Origin: DAONLM01 sp035406685
GTDB lineage: Bacteria > Spirochaetota > GWE2-31-10 > MWDO01
Assembly: GCA_035406685.1 (NCBI GenBank)
Contig: DAONLM010000073.1
Span: forward strand, 1-13,170
Direction of reading: 5' to 3'
DNA: 13,170 bases
This document shows positions 6,614-13,170 of this stretch, one piece after another. Positions within the stretch are counted from its first letter, which is position 1. Each line of letters opens with the position of its first letter. Position numbers and translations under genes: made by a program. Under the pieces are notes generated by a model that had not been told where the DNA came from, did not search any database, and was given only the letters and a program-made list of their open reading frames with translations.

Positions 6614-6640
6614 ACTTTTAGAAAAAATTTAAAAAAGTTG
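6612..6640 (-). repeat. Subterminal hairpin of repeat copy 2
   Basis: CAACTTTT (6612-6619) and AAAAGTTG (6633-6640) form a perfect 8-bp stem with a 13-base loop, next to the conserved GTAAAGGATT. The corresponding place in copy 3 (13131-13161) has different arm bases that still pair, which suggests that the fold is conserved rather than the sequence. Confidence 0.6.
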
Positions 6641-6875
6641 CCTAAAAATAAAATACCACCTTTTTTTTAAAAAATCCTACTTTAATTAAAGTATCTTTCC
6701 CCTTTTGATTATATCTCATTATTATTAGCATTCTGTACTAAAAATTTTATGCAATAAATTATATTTTTATAATTTTCTCTCTATAATTTTAAAATTACCG
6801 CGGGTTTACTCTATCAATTTTTTATTCTAAAAAATAAAATCCTTCTCAAATCTTTATTTTAATTTTATAAAACTT

Positions 6876-6904
6876 TTGACAAATTTTAGTAATTTTAATA
6901 TAGT
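6876..6904 (+). promoter_or_regulatory. Sigma-70 promoter of the plus-strand glycosyltransferase
   Basis: TTGACA (6876-6881), a 17-base spacer, then TATAGT (6899-6904). The predicted start is near 6911, giving a 27-base leader. Confidence 0.8.
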
Positions 6905-6937
6905 GATAAAAAATTATACTATACCAAAGAATTAAAT

Positions 6938-7855
6938 ATGAATTTAGCACCAATAGTTCTATTTGTGTATAACAGAATTAATTCTCTTCAATTAACAATA
7001 CAATATTTAAAAAATAATTTTTTAAGTAAAGAATCTGATTTAATAATTTATTCTGATGGGCCAAAAAAAGAAGAAGATAAAGAAAAAGTTCAAAAAGTTA
7101 GAGACTTTTTAAAGACAATAGACGGCTTTAACTCAATAACAATAAATGAAAGTGATATAAACAGAGGCCTTGCTAATTCAATAATATATGGGGTTACAGA
7201 AACAGTCAATAAATATGGTAAAATAATAGTTCTTGAAGATGACCTAATCACCTCTCCCTATTTTTTACAATATATGAATGAAGGCTTAAATATATATGAA
7301 AATGAGGAAGAAGTGATCTCAATCCATGGTTTTATATATCCAGTTAAGAAAAAACTACCAGAGACATTCTTTTTAAAAGGGGCTGATTGTTTGGGTTGGG
7401 CTACATGGAGAAGAGGATGGGATCTTTTTGAGAAAGATGGAGAAAAGTTATTAAAAGAGATAGAAGAAAAAAATCTTGGTTATGAATTTGATTTTAAAGG
7501 GGGATATCCTTATACTGAAATGTTAAGACATCAAATAGAAGGAAAAGTAAGCTCCTGGGCAATAAGATGGTATGCAAGTGCCTTTTTAAAAAATAAATTA
7601 ACTTTATATCCCGGAAAAAGTCTTGTTGCTCATTTAGGAATCGAGACTGGAACTCATTCCAATCAGGAGTTTAATACAGGTAATATATCTTCTACTCCTA
7701 TAAGAATAGAAAGAATCCAAATTCAGGAAAATTTAAAAGCAAAGAAAGTAATAATAAAATATTTTAAAAAAGAAAAAAAGAAAAACAGAGAAAATATATT
7801 TCGAAAGATTATTAGAAAAATTATTAAAATTTTTAATTTGAAAATGTTTGCATAA
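6938..7855 (+). CDS. GT-A-fold glycosyltransferase (family 2-like), glycan biosynthesis
   Basis: A 305-residue predicted cytoplasmic sugar transferase. It opens with APIVLFVYNR (4-13), the nucleotide-sugar-binding start typical of a large family of GT2-like enzymes in surface-glycan clusters. IYSDGPK follows (37-43), then NRGLANSIIYG (75-85) and the metal-binding acidic motif LEDD (99-102). GWATWRRGW (153-161) is the conserved tryptophan-rich segment of the acceptor half. After about residue 255 the tail is very basic (KKEKKKNR and similar) with a hydrophobic stretch, so it may associate with the membrane surface. Donor and acceptor cannot be told. The start lacks a good ribosome site; the protein aligns with its family from this ATG, which also sits well behind the promoter. 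It converges on the minus-strand glycan operon with only 26 bases between stop codons. Confidence 0.82.
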   Translation: MNLAPIVLFVYNRINSLQLTIQYLKNNFLSKESDLIIYSDGPKKEEDKEKVQKVRDFLKTIDGFNSITINESDINRGLANSIIYGVTETVNKYGKIIVLEDDLITSPYFLQYMNEGLNIYENEEEVISIHGFIYPVKKKLPETFFLKGADCLGWATWRRGWDLFEKDGEKLLKEIEEKNLGYEFDFKGGYPYTEMLRHQIEGKVSSWAIRWYASAFLKNKLTLYPGKSLVAHLGIETGTHSNQEFNTGNISSTPIRIERIQIQENLKAKKVIIKYFKKEKKKNRENIFRKIIRKIIKIFNLKMFA

Positions 7856-7881
7856 AAACATCTCATTCCTGTAAATAAATT

Positions 7882-8910
7882 TTATTTTAAATATCTCCAT
7901 AAATTCTTATGAAATCCAACAGGGCTTATCCATTCTTCATAAATTTCTCTTATTTTTTTCTGTAAAGATATGAAATCCTCATTGCTTATTTTATTATTAA
8001 AATCAAGCACTATCTTTGCTATCTTTTTCAAATCCTTCTCTTCCACCCAGCAAAAATATTTTTTATAATCAATAAATTCTTCATAAGGGAGAACAGCATC
8101 AGTATTAACAAATAAAGGAATTCTACCTAAACTCATAATCTCATACAATCTATATGAAAAATTACCATTACCCCGTGTAGCAAGACAGTAATGTGAAGAG
8201 ATTATATTATAAACAAACTCTTTTCTTGCTTCTAAAGTAGTCGAACCCATAAAACCATTTCTTATAATAAAATTGGCTTCGAGATTTTCATTTTTTGATA
8301 AATATTCTACTGCTCTTCCCCTTAATAATTGGGAATTATATTCCCCTTTTATTTTACTCTGTATTGCTCTCTTTATTCTTTTTAATATTTTTTTTACAGG
8401 TTTATTAAATGAGTCTGGCTCAACATCTATATATCCAGAATAACCAACAACTGGCTTTTCTGATTTCTCTTTTATCTGCAATTTTCCATTAAAATAACTC
8501 TTTAAATAATCCTGTGACCAGCCAGAAAGAGCAAATTCATTTGATTTTCTTTTTGATTTGTAAAAACTTGTTCTGAATATTATCGAATTCTCTATATTGA
8601 CATCTTTTGCTGAATCACTATTAAAAAATACAAAAACTTTTTTATTAAATTTTTTTGCTAACTCTGACAATTCTTTTGCACATTGAGGTCCTTCTTTCTT
8701 TTCATAAGGTATTGGGCTTACAATAACATCGCATTCCTTTATATCTTCGACAAGAGAAAAAAATTCTTTGCCTTTCTGATAATATTCTAAAAATCTACCT
8801 TTATCTATAAAATCATCTGGTTCTTCATACCCAAAAAATGGGATAAGCATTGTGACATAATATTTATATTTCTCAATATAACTTTTATCAGTCCATATTT
8901 TTAATTTCAT
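7882..8910 (-). CDS. Exostosin-like glycosyltransferase
   Basis: A 342-residue protein resembling the exostosin family (GT47-like, GT-B fold), which transfers sugars during polysaccharide synthesis. The clearest evidence is the C-terminal nucleotide-sugar-binding block at 246-268: RGNGN, then SYRLYEIMSLGRIPLFV. This is the pattern 'RG.G..S.RLYE.M..G.IPV.' of exostosin-like proteins. The N-terminal half shows alternating strands such as CDVIVSPIPY (60-69) and KVFVFFNSD (91-99), consistent with a Rossmann-like domain. There is no signal peptide or membrane segment, so it should act at the inner face of the membrane. It is the last gene of a three-gene operon. Its ATG is two bases after the dehydrogenase stop, and its ribosome site AAAGG lies across the end of that gene. 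The sugar is unknown. Confidence 0.78.
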   Translation of the reverse strand: MKLKIWTDKSYIEKYKYYVTMLIPFFGYEEPDDFIDKGRFLEYYQKGKEFFSLVEDIKECDVIVSPIPYEKKEGPQCAKELSELAKKFNKKVFVFFNSDSAKDVNIENSIIFRTSFYKSKRKSNEFALSGWSQDYLKSYFNGKLQIKEKSEKPVVGYSGYIDVEPDSFNKPVKKILKRIKRAIQSKIKGEYNSQLLRGRAVEYLSKNENLEANFIIRNGFMGSTTLEARKEFVYNIISSHYCLATRGNGNFSYRLYEIMSLGRIPLFVNTDAVLPYEEFIDYKKYFCWVEEKDLKKIAKIVLDFNNKISNEDFISLQKKIREIYEEWISPVGFHKNLWRYLK

Positions 8911-8912
8911 CT

Positions 8913-10226
8913 TTAAGCCTTTATCACATTAGGATAATTTTTTCTATATCTTCCCCTTGTATCAATTATTAAAGCACTATTCTTTAAAATAAAATCATAA
9001 TCAAAATCATCATGATCAGTAGCAATAATTATAGCATCATATTTTTTTAGATTATTCTCTGTTAGGGCGACAGATTTTAAATCGAGTTTATGCTTTCTCA
9101 TTTCTGGAAATTCTAAAACATAAGGATCAGAATAATCAACTATTGCCCCTTTTTGTAGTAATAATTCCATAACCTCAACAGAAGGCGACTCTCTTGTATC
9201 ACTAACATTCTTTTTGTAGGCAAGCCCAAGAACAAGAATATTTGCTCCATTTATAGCCTTTTTAAATCTATTTAATCCATCAATAGTCTTTGTAACAACC
9301 CATTCTGGCATTGAGGTATTAATCTCGCCAGCAAGTTCTATGAATCTCGTATGCATCTTGTATTCATGGGCCTTCCATGTTAAATAAAAAGGATCTATTG
9401 GTATGCAGTGCCCGCCAAGACCTGGACCTGGATAGAATGGCATATATCCAAAAGGCTTTGTGCTTGCTGCATCGATTACCTCCCATATATCAATTCCCAT
9501 TTTATCACATACAATTTTTAGCTCATTTACAAGCCCTATGTTTACTGATCTGAATATATTTTCAAGTAATTTTGTCATTTCTGCTGCCTTTGTACTGGAA
9601 ACCTCAACTATCTTATCAATGACTGAGCCATAAAGTTTGGTGCCAATTTCTCTACATGAAGAGGTATACCCTCCTAATACTTTTGGAATTATCTGAGTAT
9701 GAAATTTCTTATTACCCGGATCTTCTCTTTCTGGTGAAAATACAACAAAATAGTTTTCTCCAACCTTAAATCCTTTTTTCTCCACTCTTGCAACAATCTC
9801 CTCTTCTATTGTACCTGGATAGGTTGTGCTTTCCAGACTTATTATTTGCCCCTCTCTTATATATGGCAAAATGCTCTCCATAGTATTTACAATGAATGAT
9901 ATATCTGGATCATTATGCTTGCCAAGAGGAGTCGGAACACAGATTATTATTGCATCCATCTCTTTAATCAAAGAAAAATCATATGTTGCCTTTAACAAAT
10001 TTTTATTCACGACATTTGTGATTCTCTCTGATGAAAATTGTGAAATATATGTCTCCCCTTTATTTATCTTTTCTACTTTCTTCTTATCAATATCAAATCC
10101 ACATACAAAGAATCCCCCCTCACTAAATCTTAAAGAAAGAGGCAATCCTACATATCCCAATCCGATTATTCCTACTTTTGCCTTTTTTTCATTAATCAAT
10201 TTTATTAAATTTTCTTTTATATTCAT
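8913..10226 (-). CDS. wbpA: UDP-N-acetyl-hexosamine 6-dehydrogenase (WbpA-like)
   Basis: An NAD-dependent four-electron oxidation of a UDP-sugar at C6 to the uronic acid, supplying donors for surface polysaccharide. The 437 residues show the N-terminal Rossmann motif GLGYVG (22-27), CVPTPLG (96-102), the central-domain helix with Lys219 and Asn223, and the catalytic-cysteine motif GPGLGGHCIPIDPF (267-280, Cys274). The C-terminal domain carries GLAYKKNVSDTRESPS (334-349) and ends in DTRGRY (422-427). FGYMPFYPGPGLGGHC favours the UDP-GlcNAc dehydrogenase branch (WbpA) over UDP-glucose dehydrogenase, but ManNAc or GalNAc forms (WecC, TviB) cannot be excluded. It overlaps the upstream glycosyltransferase by four bases (ATGA), with AGGGAG inside the end of that gene, so translation is probably coupled. 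The aminotransferase and acetyltransferase that often follow WbpA are not in the window. Confidence 0.9.
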   Translation of the reverse strand: MNIKENLIKLINEKKAKVGIIGLGYVGLPLSLRFSEGGFFVCGFDIDKKKVEKINKGETYISQFSSERITNVVNKNLLKATYDFSLIKEMDAIIICVPTPLGKHNDPDISFIVNTMESILPYIREGQIISLESTTYPGTIEEEIVARVEKKGFKVGENYFVVFSPEREDPGNKKFHTQIIPKVLGGYTSSCREIGTKLYGSVIDKIVEVSSTKAAEMTKLLENIFRSVNIGLVNELKIVCDKMGIDIWEVIDAASTKPFGYMPFYPGPGLGGHCIPIDPFYLTWKAHEYKMHTRFIELAGEINTSMPEWVVTKTIDGLNRFKKAINGANILVLGLAYKKNVSDTRESPSVEVMELLLQKGAIVDYSDPYVLEFPEMRKHKLDLKSVALTENNLKKYDAIIIATDHDDFDYDFILKNSALIIDTRGRYRKNYPNVIKA

Positions 10227-11437
10227 ATATTCTCCCTTATTATTCTATCTAATTCTCTTATTCTATTATTAAAATTATGAATTGTCAATGTTTTATTTTT
10301 GCCATTTCTTGCTATCTCTTCAAGTTTGTCTGGATTAGTGATTAACCATTTTATTTTATCTATTGCCTCATTATAATTTTTATAAGTTATAACCTCTTTA
10401 TCCTCTTCAAAAAAATCAGATATATTTTTTTTCCAATCAGTCAAAAGAAGCGAGCCCATTCCAGTCACCTCAAAAAGCCTCATATTCGAAGCATATAAAG
10501 GGGATGTGTCTGCATGAATATTTAAAACAATTTTTGACTCTGCAATCTTTTCAAACATTTCAAGTCCAAATAATCCTGGCCTTAAAACTCTCTGTAAATT
10601 TTTACTGAATTGAAATTTAAAATTGTATTCTGGCTTTGATTTTAAAGAAGAAATTTTTTTAAAAAAGGAAATATTTTGCAAAAAATGAAACTTTTTTTTC
10701 TGAATTAAGCTATAAAAAAATCTTTTTATAAATGTTTTTAATGTTTTTATAATAGAAAATTTATATTCATTTATAGTAGGAGTATAAATTTTTATATTTA
10801 AATTACTACAAAGTTGTTCTAAAAATTTTTCTCTCTCTATGTGATATTGATTTGTTTTTATTAGCTGACCTATAAAAATAACATCTTTAGTCTTACTATA
10901 ATTAGTATTAACCCTTTCAAGAATTCTACTATCAAAAGCATGATCTAAGTGATAACATTTAAAACCTTCTTTTTCTAAGATCTCTACACTCTCTCTTGCA
11001 CAGGATAAAATAAGATCACTTAATTTAAAAACCTCATAATTGGTAATCGCACTACCAACCCAATTGATTATCAATTTAATAAATTCACACTTTTCTTTTA
11101 TGAGTTTTAATAGTTCTGAATCATAATGATCATACCAGAGAATTTCTGGCTTAAAGTTTTCTATCTGCTTAATAATAATTTCATTAAGATTAAAATCTTT
11201 TTTAAGTCCATTTTCAGAAAGCCATCTTTTCTGTAAAGGGATAGCATTGTAAATTAACTCTTTTGTCTCGTATCCTAAAGGTTTTAAATAATAAGTCCAA
11301 GAATCTCCCCATGCATACGATTCATAAAACAGAGCTTTTAATTGTGTATCATAATCTTTATTTGAAAGATTTTTATATTTTTTATACACATAATTTATAT
11401 AACTTTGAGGATAATAATTTATTTTTAATATTTTCAA
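10223..11437 (-). CDS. CgeB-like glycosyltransferase (Glyco_trans_1_2 type), TTG start
   Basis: A 404-residue GT-B glycosyltransferase, first gene of the minus-strand glycan operon. The C-terminal third (about 300-395) is the diagnostic part: SKIVLNIHAD (301-310), SNMRLFEVTGMGSLLLTD (317-334) and a tail of short helices ending in HNFNNRIREL (387-396). This resembles the CgeB/'glycosyl transferases group 1' domain of maturation proteins and O-glycan clusters. The N-terminal half has VIFIGQL (186-192) and shows no membrane segment. The region 225-285 is very lysine- and phenylalanine-rich and has no motif I know. The start is TTG at 11437: an in-frame TGA lies three codons upstream, and no later start preserves the family N-terminus MKILKIN. 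Its ribosome site is the unusual GGGTGA shared with the gene at 13023. Confidence 0.8.
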   Translation of the reverse strand: MKILKINYYPQSYINYVYKKYKNLSNKDYDTQLKALFYESYAWGDSWTYYLKPLGYETKELIYNAIPLQKRWLSENGLKKDFNLNEIIIKQIENFKPEILWYDHYDSELLKLIKEKCEFIKLIINWVGSAITNYEVFKLSDLILSCARESVEILEKEGFKCYHLDHAFDSRILERVNTNYSKTKDVIFIGQLIKTNQYHIEREKFLEQLCSNLNIKIYTPTINEYKFSIIKTLKTFIKRFFYSLIQKKKFHFLQNISFFKKISSLKSKPEYNFKFQFSKNLQRVLRPGLFGLEMFEKIAESKIVLNIHADTSPLYASNMRLFEVTGMGSLLLTDWKKNISDFFEEDKEVITYKNYNEAIDKIKWLITNPDKLEEIARNGKNKTLTIHNFNNRIRELDRIIRENI

Positions 11438-11442
11438 TTTTT

Positions 11443-11452
11443 TTCACCCGAA
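11443..11452 (-). promoter_or_regulatory. Unusual ribosome site TTCGGGTGAA, copy 1
   Basis: Read on the minus strand, TTCGGGTGAA ends five bases before the TTG start. Its GGTGA pairs with UCACC of the usual 16S anti-Shine-Dalgarno end, rather than with the more common CCUCC part. The same ten bases precede the gene that starts at 13023. Confidence 0.5.
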
Positions 11453-11467
11453 TAATTTTTTGTTTTT

Positions 11468-11496
11468 TATATATCTAAAATTTCAAATTTTGTCAA
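11468..11496 (-). promoter_or_regulatory. Sigma-70 promoter of the glycan operon
   Basis: On the minus strand TTGACA (complement of 11491-11496), a 17-base spacer, then TATATA (complement of 11468-11473). The predicted start near 11461 gives a leader of about 24 bases. The 270 bases between the glycan operon and the next gene hold nothing else certain apart from small AT-rich dyads, such as AGAAT-TTA-ATTCT. Confidence 0.7.
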
Positions 11497-11707
11497 AAAA
11501 GTTATCTAATTTTTATAGTAAGAAATCCCCCTTGTTTTTGTTAAATCAATTATCTACCAGTTATAAAAAAAATTATTAAAAATTTCGAGGAAAATTCCTT
11601 TTTAGAATTTAATTCTTTCTCTCAAAAAAATCTAAATTTTTAAAAGACCAAATTCTTAGAATAAAACCAATCTTATTTCTCAAATATGTTATAATTTCAA
11701 ATCTAAG

Positions 11708-12358
11708 TTACTGATTTTTATCTTCTCTTTTCTTAAATATCATCCCAGATATAGTAATAACTATAAAAATAGCTAAGGCAACTATAAGACCAATAAGTTT
11801 AAAATAGGTAATGGCAGAGACAATAAAAGCAGCAGCCAATACCCCCAGAAATATGAATATTATTGATTTAATATAAGAGAGTTTCAATAAATATGCAATT
11901 AAAGAGCCGGTCCATGCTCCTGTTACTGGAAGAGGAATTCCTATAAAAAACATTAAACCTAATTCTTTATATTTTTCTATTGACTTACTTTTAGAGATAG
12001 TTTTTTTAAAAAGCCAATTAAAAAATTTATCAAAAATTGATATTTTTCTTAATATTTTCTCAACAAATCCAAAAAACAAAAGAATAAAAAATATTGGTAG
12101 CATATTTCCTATGATTGAAATTATTATCACCGGTATCCACTGAAGTTTTAGAAAAAGAATACCTATTGGAATTGAGCCTCTTAATTCTACTATTGGCAAC
12201 ATTGATATTATAAGAATAATAAAGTAGGGATTTATCCCCTTGTCTAAGAAAAACTCTGTTATCTTTATGCCAATATCTTTTTTCTCATGTGACTCGATTG
12301 AAAAGAGAAAAGTTATTACAATAAATATAAATAGAAAATTTAATAATAACTTTTTCAT
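11708..12358 (-). CDS. Small multidrug export family membrane protein (COG2426)
   Basis: A 216-residue integral membrane protein of the COG2426 / Sm_multidrug_ex family, named for an association with drug efflux that is poorly proven. A hydrophobic N-terminal segment (3-20) may be a signal peptide or the first helix. Family landmarks are LPIVELRGSIPIG (54-66) and GIPLPVTGAWTGS (140-152), both in re-entrant-like positions between hydrophobic stretches. Further membrane segments are visible at about 44-56, 75-98, 163-184 and 187-207. Residues 101-133 form a basic cytoplasmic stretch. The length is usual for the family apart from the extended N-terminus. The ATG comes two bases after the stop of the upstream gene and has no clear ribosome site, so translation probably depends on coupling. 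Confidence 0.85.
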   Translation of the reverse strand: MKKLLLNFLFIFIVITFLFSIESHEKKDIGIKITEFFLDKGINPYFIILIISMLPIVELRGSIPIGILFLKLQWIPVIIISIIGNMLPIFFILLFFGFVEKILRKISIFDKFFNWLFKKTISKSKSIEKYKELGLMFFIGIPLPVTGAWTGSLIAYLLKLSYIKSIIFIFLGVLAAAFIVSAITYFKLIGLIVALAIFIVITISGMIFKKREDKNQ

Positions 12359-12360
12359 AT

Positions 12361-13023
12361 TTAATTTCTTATATATCTAAATTCTTTAAATTCAAAAATA
12401 ATACTAAATATTACAGCAGGTATTATAAAATAGAGATATTCATAATAGTCATAAAATTTTAAATAATTAAAAATCATTGATAAAATAGCCACAAATAAAA
12501 TTGTAAAGGAGGCTATTAATATTTTTATAATTAAATTATAAGTTTCATTAAAAAGGTATATTCCAAGTCCAGTTATGAATGAAATTAATAATATAAAAGA
12601 GATAAAAGAGAGATAAAAAAGTGGTGAATTCGGATAATAACAATAATAAGAATCTATTGCATTTATTATTGAGAATATTCCCAAAATATAACCTAAAAAA
12701 AATAATGTTGACCATAACCAATTTAGATTTGAAGATATATTAGATAAAAAGTCCAATAAAATGTAAAATGAAATTATCACTATTACAGAAAATAAAATAC
12801 CATCAATAAATAATGATTTCATAAATATTGTAAAATGATGTGCCTTGTTTTCAAAAATAGGATTAAACATAGAAAAGAAAATTTTTATTATAATACCAGC
12901 TAATATCCCAATTCCATACATTTTAAACATCTGAGTAAAATCTTCATCGTTTGCCCATTGCTGTAAGATACTCATCAAAATAAAAAATAATAAAGGAAGA
13001 AGGACAAAATGTAAAAATTGCAT
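12361..13023 (-). CDS. Integral membrane protein with about seven helices, family not recognised
   Basis: I do not recognise this 220-residue protein. It has seven hydrophobic segments, roughly 4-22, 36-53, 70-92, 101-121, 134-156, 161-185 and 192-210, and it ends in a short basic tail. The loop after helix 1 (QQWANDEDF, 21-29) holds the most conspicuous charged residues, followed by an AHHF stretch (61-64). A later loop is rich in tyrosine (DSYYCYYPN, 124-132). No transporter or protease signature is apparent. Tight coupling with the COG2426 gene suggests that the two work together in the membrane. The start ATG follows TTCGGGTGAA by two bases, and the promoter lies 33-61 bases upstream. Confidence 0.75.
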   Translation of the reverse strand: MQFLHFVLLPLLFFILMSILQQWANDEDFTQMFKMYGIGILAGIIIKIFFSMFNPIFENKAHHFTIFMKSLFIDGILFSVIVIISFYILLDFLSNISSNLNWLWSTLFFLGYILGIFSIINAIDSYYCYYPNSPLFYLSFISFILLISFITGLGIYLFNETYNLIIKILIASFTILFVAILSMIFNYLKFYDYYEYLYFIIPAVIFSIIFEFKEFRYIRN

Positions 13024-13025
13024 AA

Positions 13026-13035
13026 TTCACCCGAA
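13026..13035 (-). promoter_or_regulatory. Unusual ribosome site TTCGGGTGAA, copy 2
   Basis: This is identical over ten bases to the site at 11443-11452. Here it lies two bases before an ATG, which puts GGTGA at an acceptable distance for 16S pairing. Confidence 0.5.
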
Positions 13036-13055
13036 CTAATTTATTTTGTTATTTA

Positions 13056-13084
13056 GAAATATCAAATTTAAAAAAATATGTCAA
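13056..13084 (-). promoter_or_regulatory. Sigma-70 promoter of the membrane-protein operon
   Basis: On the minus strand TTGACA (complement of 13079-13084), 17 bases, then TATTTC (complement of 13056-13061) preceded by TGA as an extended -10. The weak -10 box is offset by the perfect -35 box and the TG element. Confidence 0.6.
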
Positions 13085-13116
13085 TTTTTTCTGGCTATAC
13101 AAATTAAAATGGTGTA

Positions 13117-13170
13117 ATTTTATTTTTAGGCAAAAATTTTTAATTTTTTTCTTAAATTTTGTAAAGGATT
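13117..13170 (+). repeat. Repeat copy 3 at the right window edge, pointing outward
   Basis: The first 17 bases (ATTTTATTTTTAGGCAA, 13117-13133) are identical to the outer part of copy 2. Similarity continues through a T-rich stretch to GTAAAGGATT (13161-13170), where the window ends. CAAAAATTTT (13131-13140) pairs with AAATTTTG (13154-13161) with a one-base bulge, at the same place as the copy 2 hairpin. By analogy with copies 1 and 2, a gene should start on the plus strand about 60 to 80 bases beyond the edge. It could be another transposase or another RHH protein. Confidence 0.75.

Larger units (their letters stand above)
5894..6654. mobile_element. Candidate small element: tandem-RHH gene between 17-base inverted repeats
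   Basis: The sequence ATTTTATTTTTAGACAA (5894-5910, plus) faces ATTTTATTTTTAGGCAA on the minus strand (complement of 6638-6654), with one mismatch. Between them lies only the RHH gene with its repeat-family leader. The right arm is also identical over 17 bases to 13117-13133. The inside is less AT-rich than its surroundings: 6001-6120 counts to about 37% GC, against about 28% for 5701-5760. No transposase is encoded, so if this moves it must be mobilised in trans. No target-site duplication is evident. The left repeat lies four bases from the dyad of the NtrC promoter. Confidence 0.4.
6547..6937. other. Divergent intergenic region between the RHH gene and a glycosyltransferase
   Basis: These 391 bases carry no gene. 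The left part holds the RHH ribosome site, leader repeat copy 2 (6569-6613), a hairpin (6612-6640) and the right inverted repeat (6638-6654). The middle has an AT-only hairpin, AAATTATA (6756-6763) and TATAATTT (6768-6775) around TTTT, with no clear role. The right end holds the glycosyltransferase promoter (6876-6904). I see nothing else. Confidence 0.7.

Noticed and set aside
7844..7861. Short hairpin ATGTTT/AAACAT at the end of the plus-strand glycosyltransferase gene
   Set aside because: A six-pair AT-rich stem without a T-run is too weak to call a terminator.
9826..10272. Plus-strand 148-residue open frame within the dehydrogenase gene
   Set aside because: It is fully antisense to conserved codons of the dehydrogenase, and its composition is that of a reverse-strand shadow.
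11263..11478. Plus-strand 71-residue open frame over the start of the CgeB-like gene
   Set aside because: It is antisense to the N-terminus and promoter of the glycan operon and shows no family features.
11590..11604. Palindrome AGGAAAATTCCT followed by Ts, possible terminator
   Set aside because: The stem is only four or five pairs with a tiny loop, and its T-run is on the strand opposite to the genes on both sides.
11687..11695. Extended -10 sequence TGTTATAAT on the plus strand
   Set aside because: There is no -35 box and no plus-strand gene downstream; such strings are expected by chance in this composition.
1..13170. Sigma-54 promoters (TGGCAC-N5-TTGC) as targets of the NtrC-type regulator
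   Set aside because: None was found by eye on either strand; the nearest strings (near 1979 and 5889) lack the -12 element.

Overview
The window is 13.2 kb of very AT-rich bacterial DNA. It holds eleven genes: ten complete ones and the first 13 codons of another at the left edge. Coding density is high, promoters follow the sigma-70 consensus (mostly TTGACA, 17-bp spacing), and ribosome sites are of the GGAGG type. No rRNA or tRNA gene, CRISPR array or prophage module is visible. The gene set (archaeal-type aspartyl-tRNA synthetase, long-form S-adenosylhomocysteinase, membrane-free two-component proteins, glycan genes, and a fragment resembling IS200-like transposases I associate with spirochaetes) would suit a low-GC spirochaete or an uncultured lineage near it. 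That placement is a weak inference.

Layout. 1-41 is the start of a probable IS200/RAYT-like transposase on the minus strand, with a repeat-rich leader at 42-180. aspS (plus, 351-1694) and ahcY (minus, 1732-3135) converge on a shared hairpin terminator. Next, all on the minus strand, comes a two-gene signalling operon: an NtrC-family sigma-54 activator (4431-5834) followed by a soluble histidine kinase with an N-terminal receiver domain (3263-4396). The activator has a perfect consensus promoter placed so that its mRNA should start at the AUG.

6004-6546 encodes a 180-residue protein with two apparent ribbon-helix-helix motifs. It lies between inverted copies of a 17-base sequence, and its leader is about 91% identical over 45 bases to the leader of the transposase fragment. 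A third copy of the family lies at the right edge (13117-13170), pointing out of the window. The window therefore begins and ends in the same repeat family, as expected if it is an assembly contig broken at repeats.

6938-11437 is a surface-glycan region. One glycosyltransferase on the plus strand converges on a tightly coupled minus-strand operon of a CgeB-like glycosyltransferase, a UDP-N-acetylhexosamine dehydrogenase and an exostosin-like glycosyltransferase. Together these could make a uronic-acid-containing polysaccharide or glycoprotein glycan. The last unit (11708-13023, minus) holds two membrane proteins: an unrecognised seven-helix protein and a COG2426 small multidrug export family protein.

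The most unusual item is the shared leader and hairpin family that links the transposase fragment, the tandem RHH gene and the right edge. Smaller points are the probable leaderless message of the NtrC-type gene and a repeated TTCGGGTGAA ribosome-site motif.
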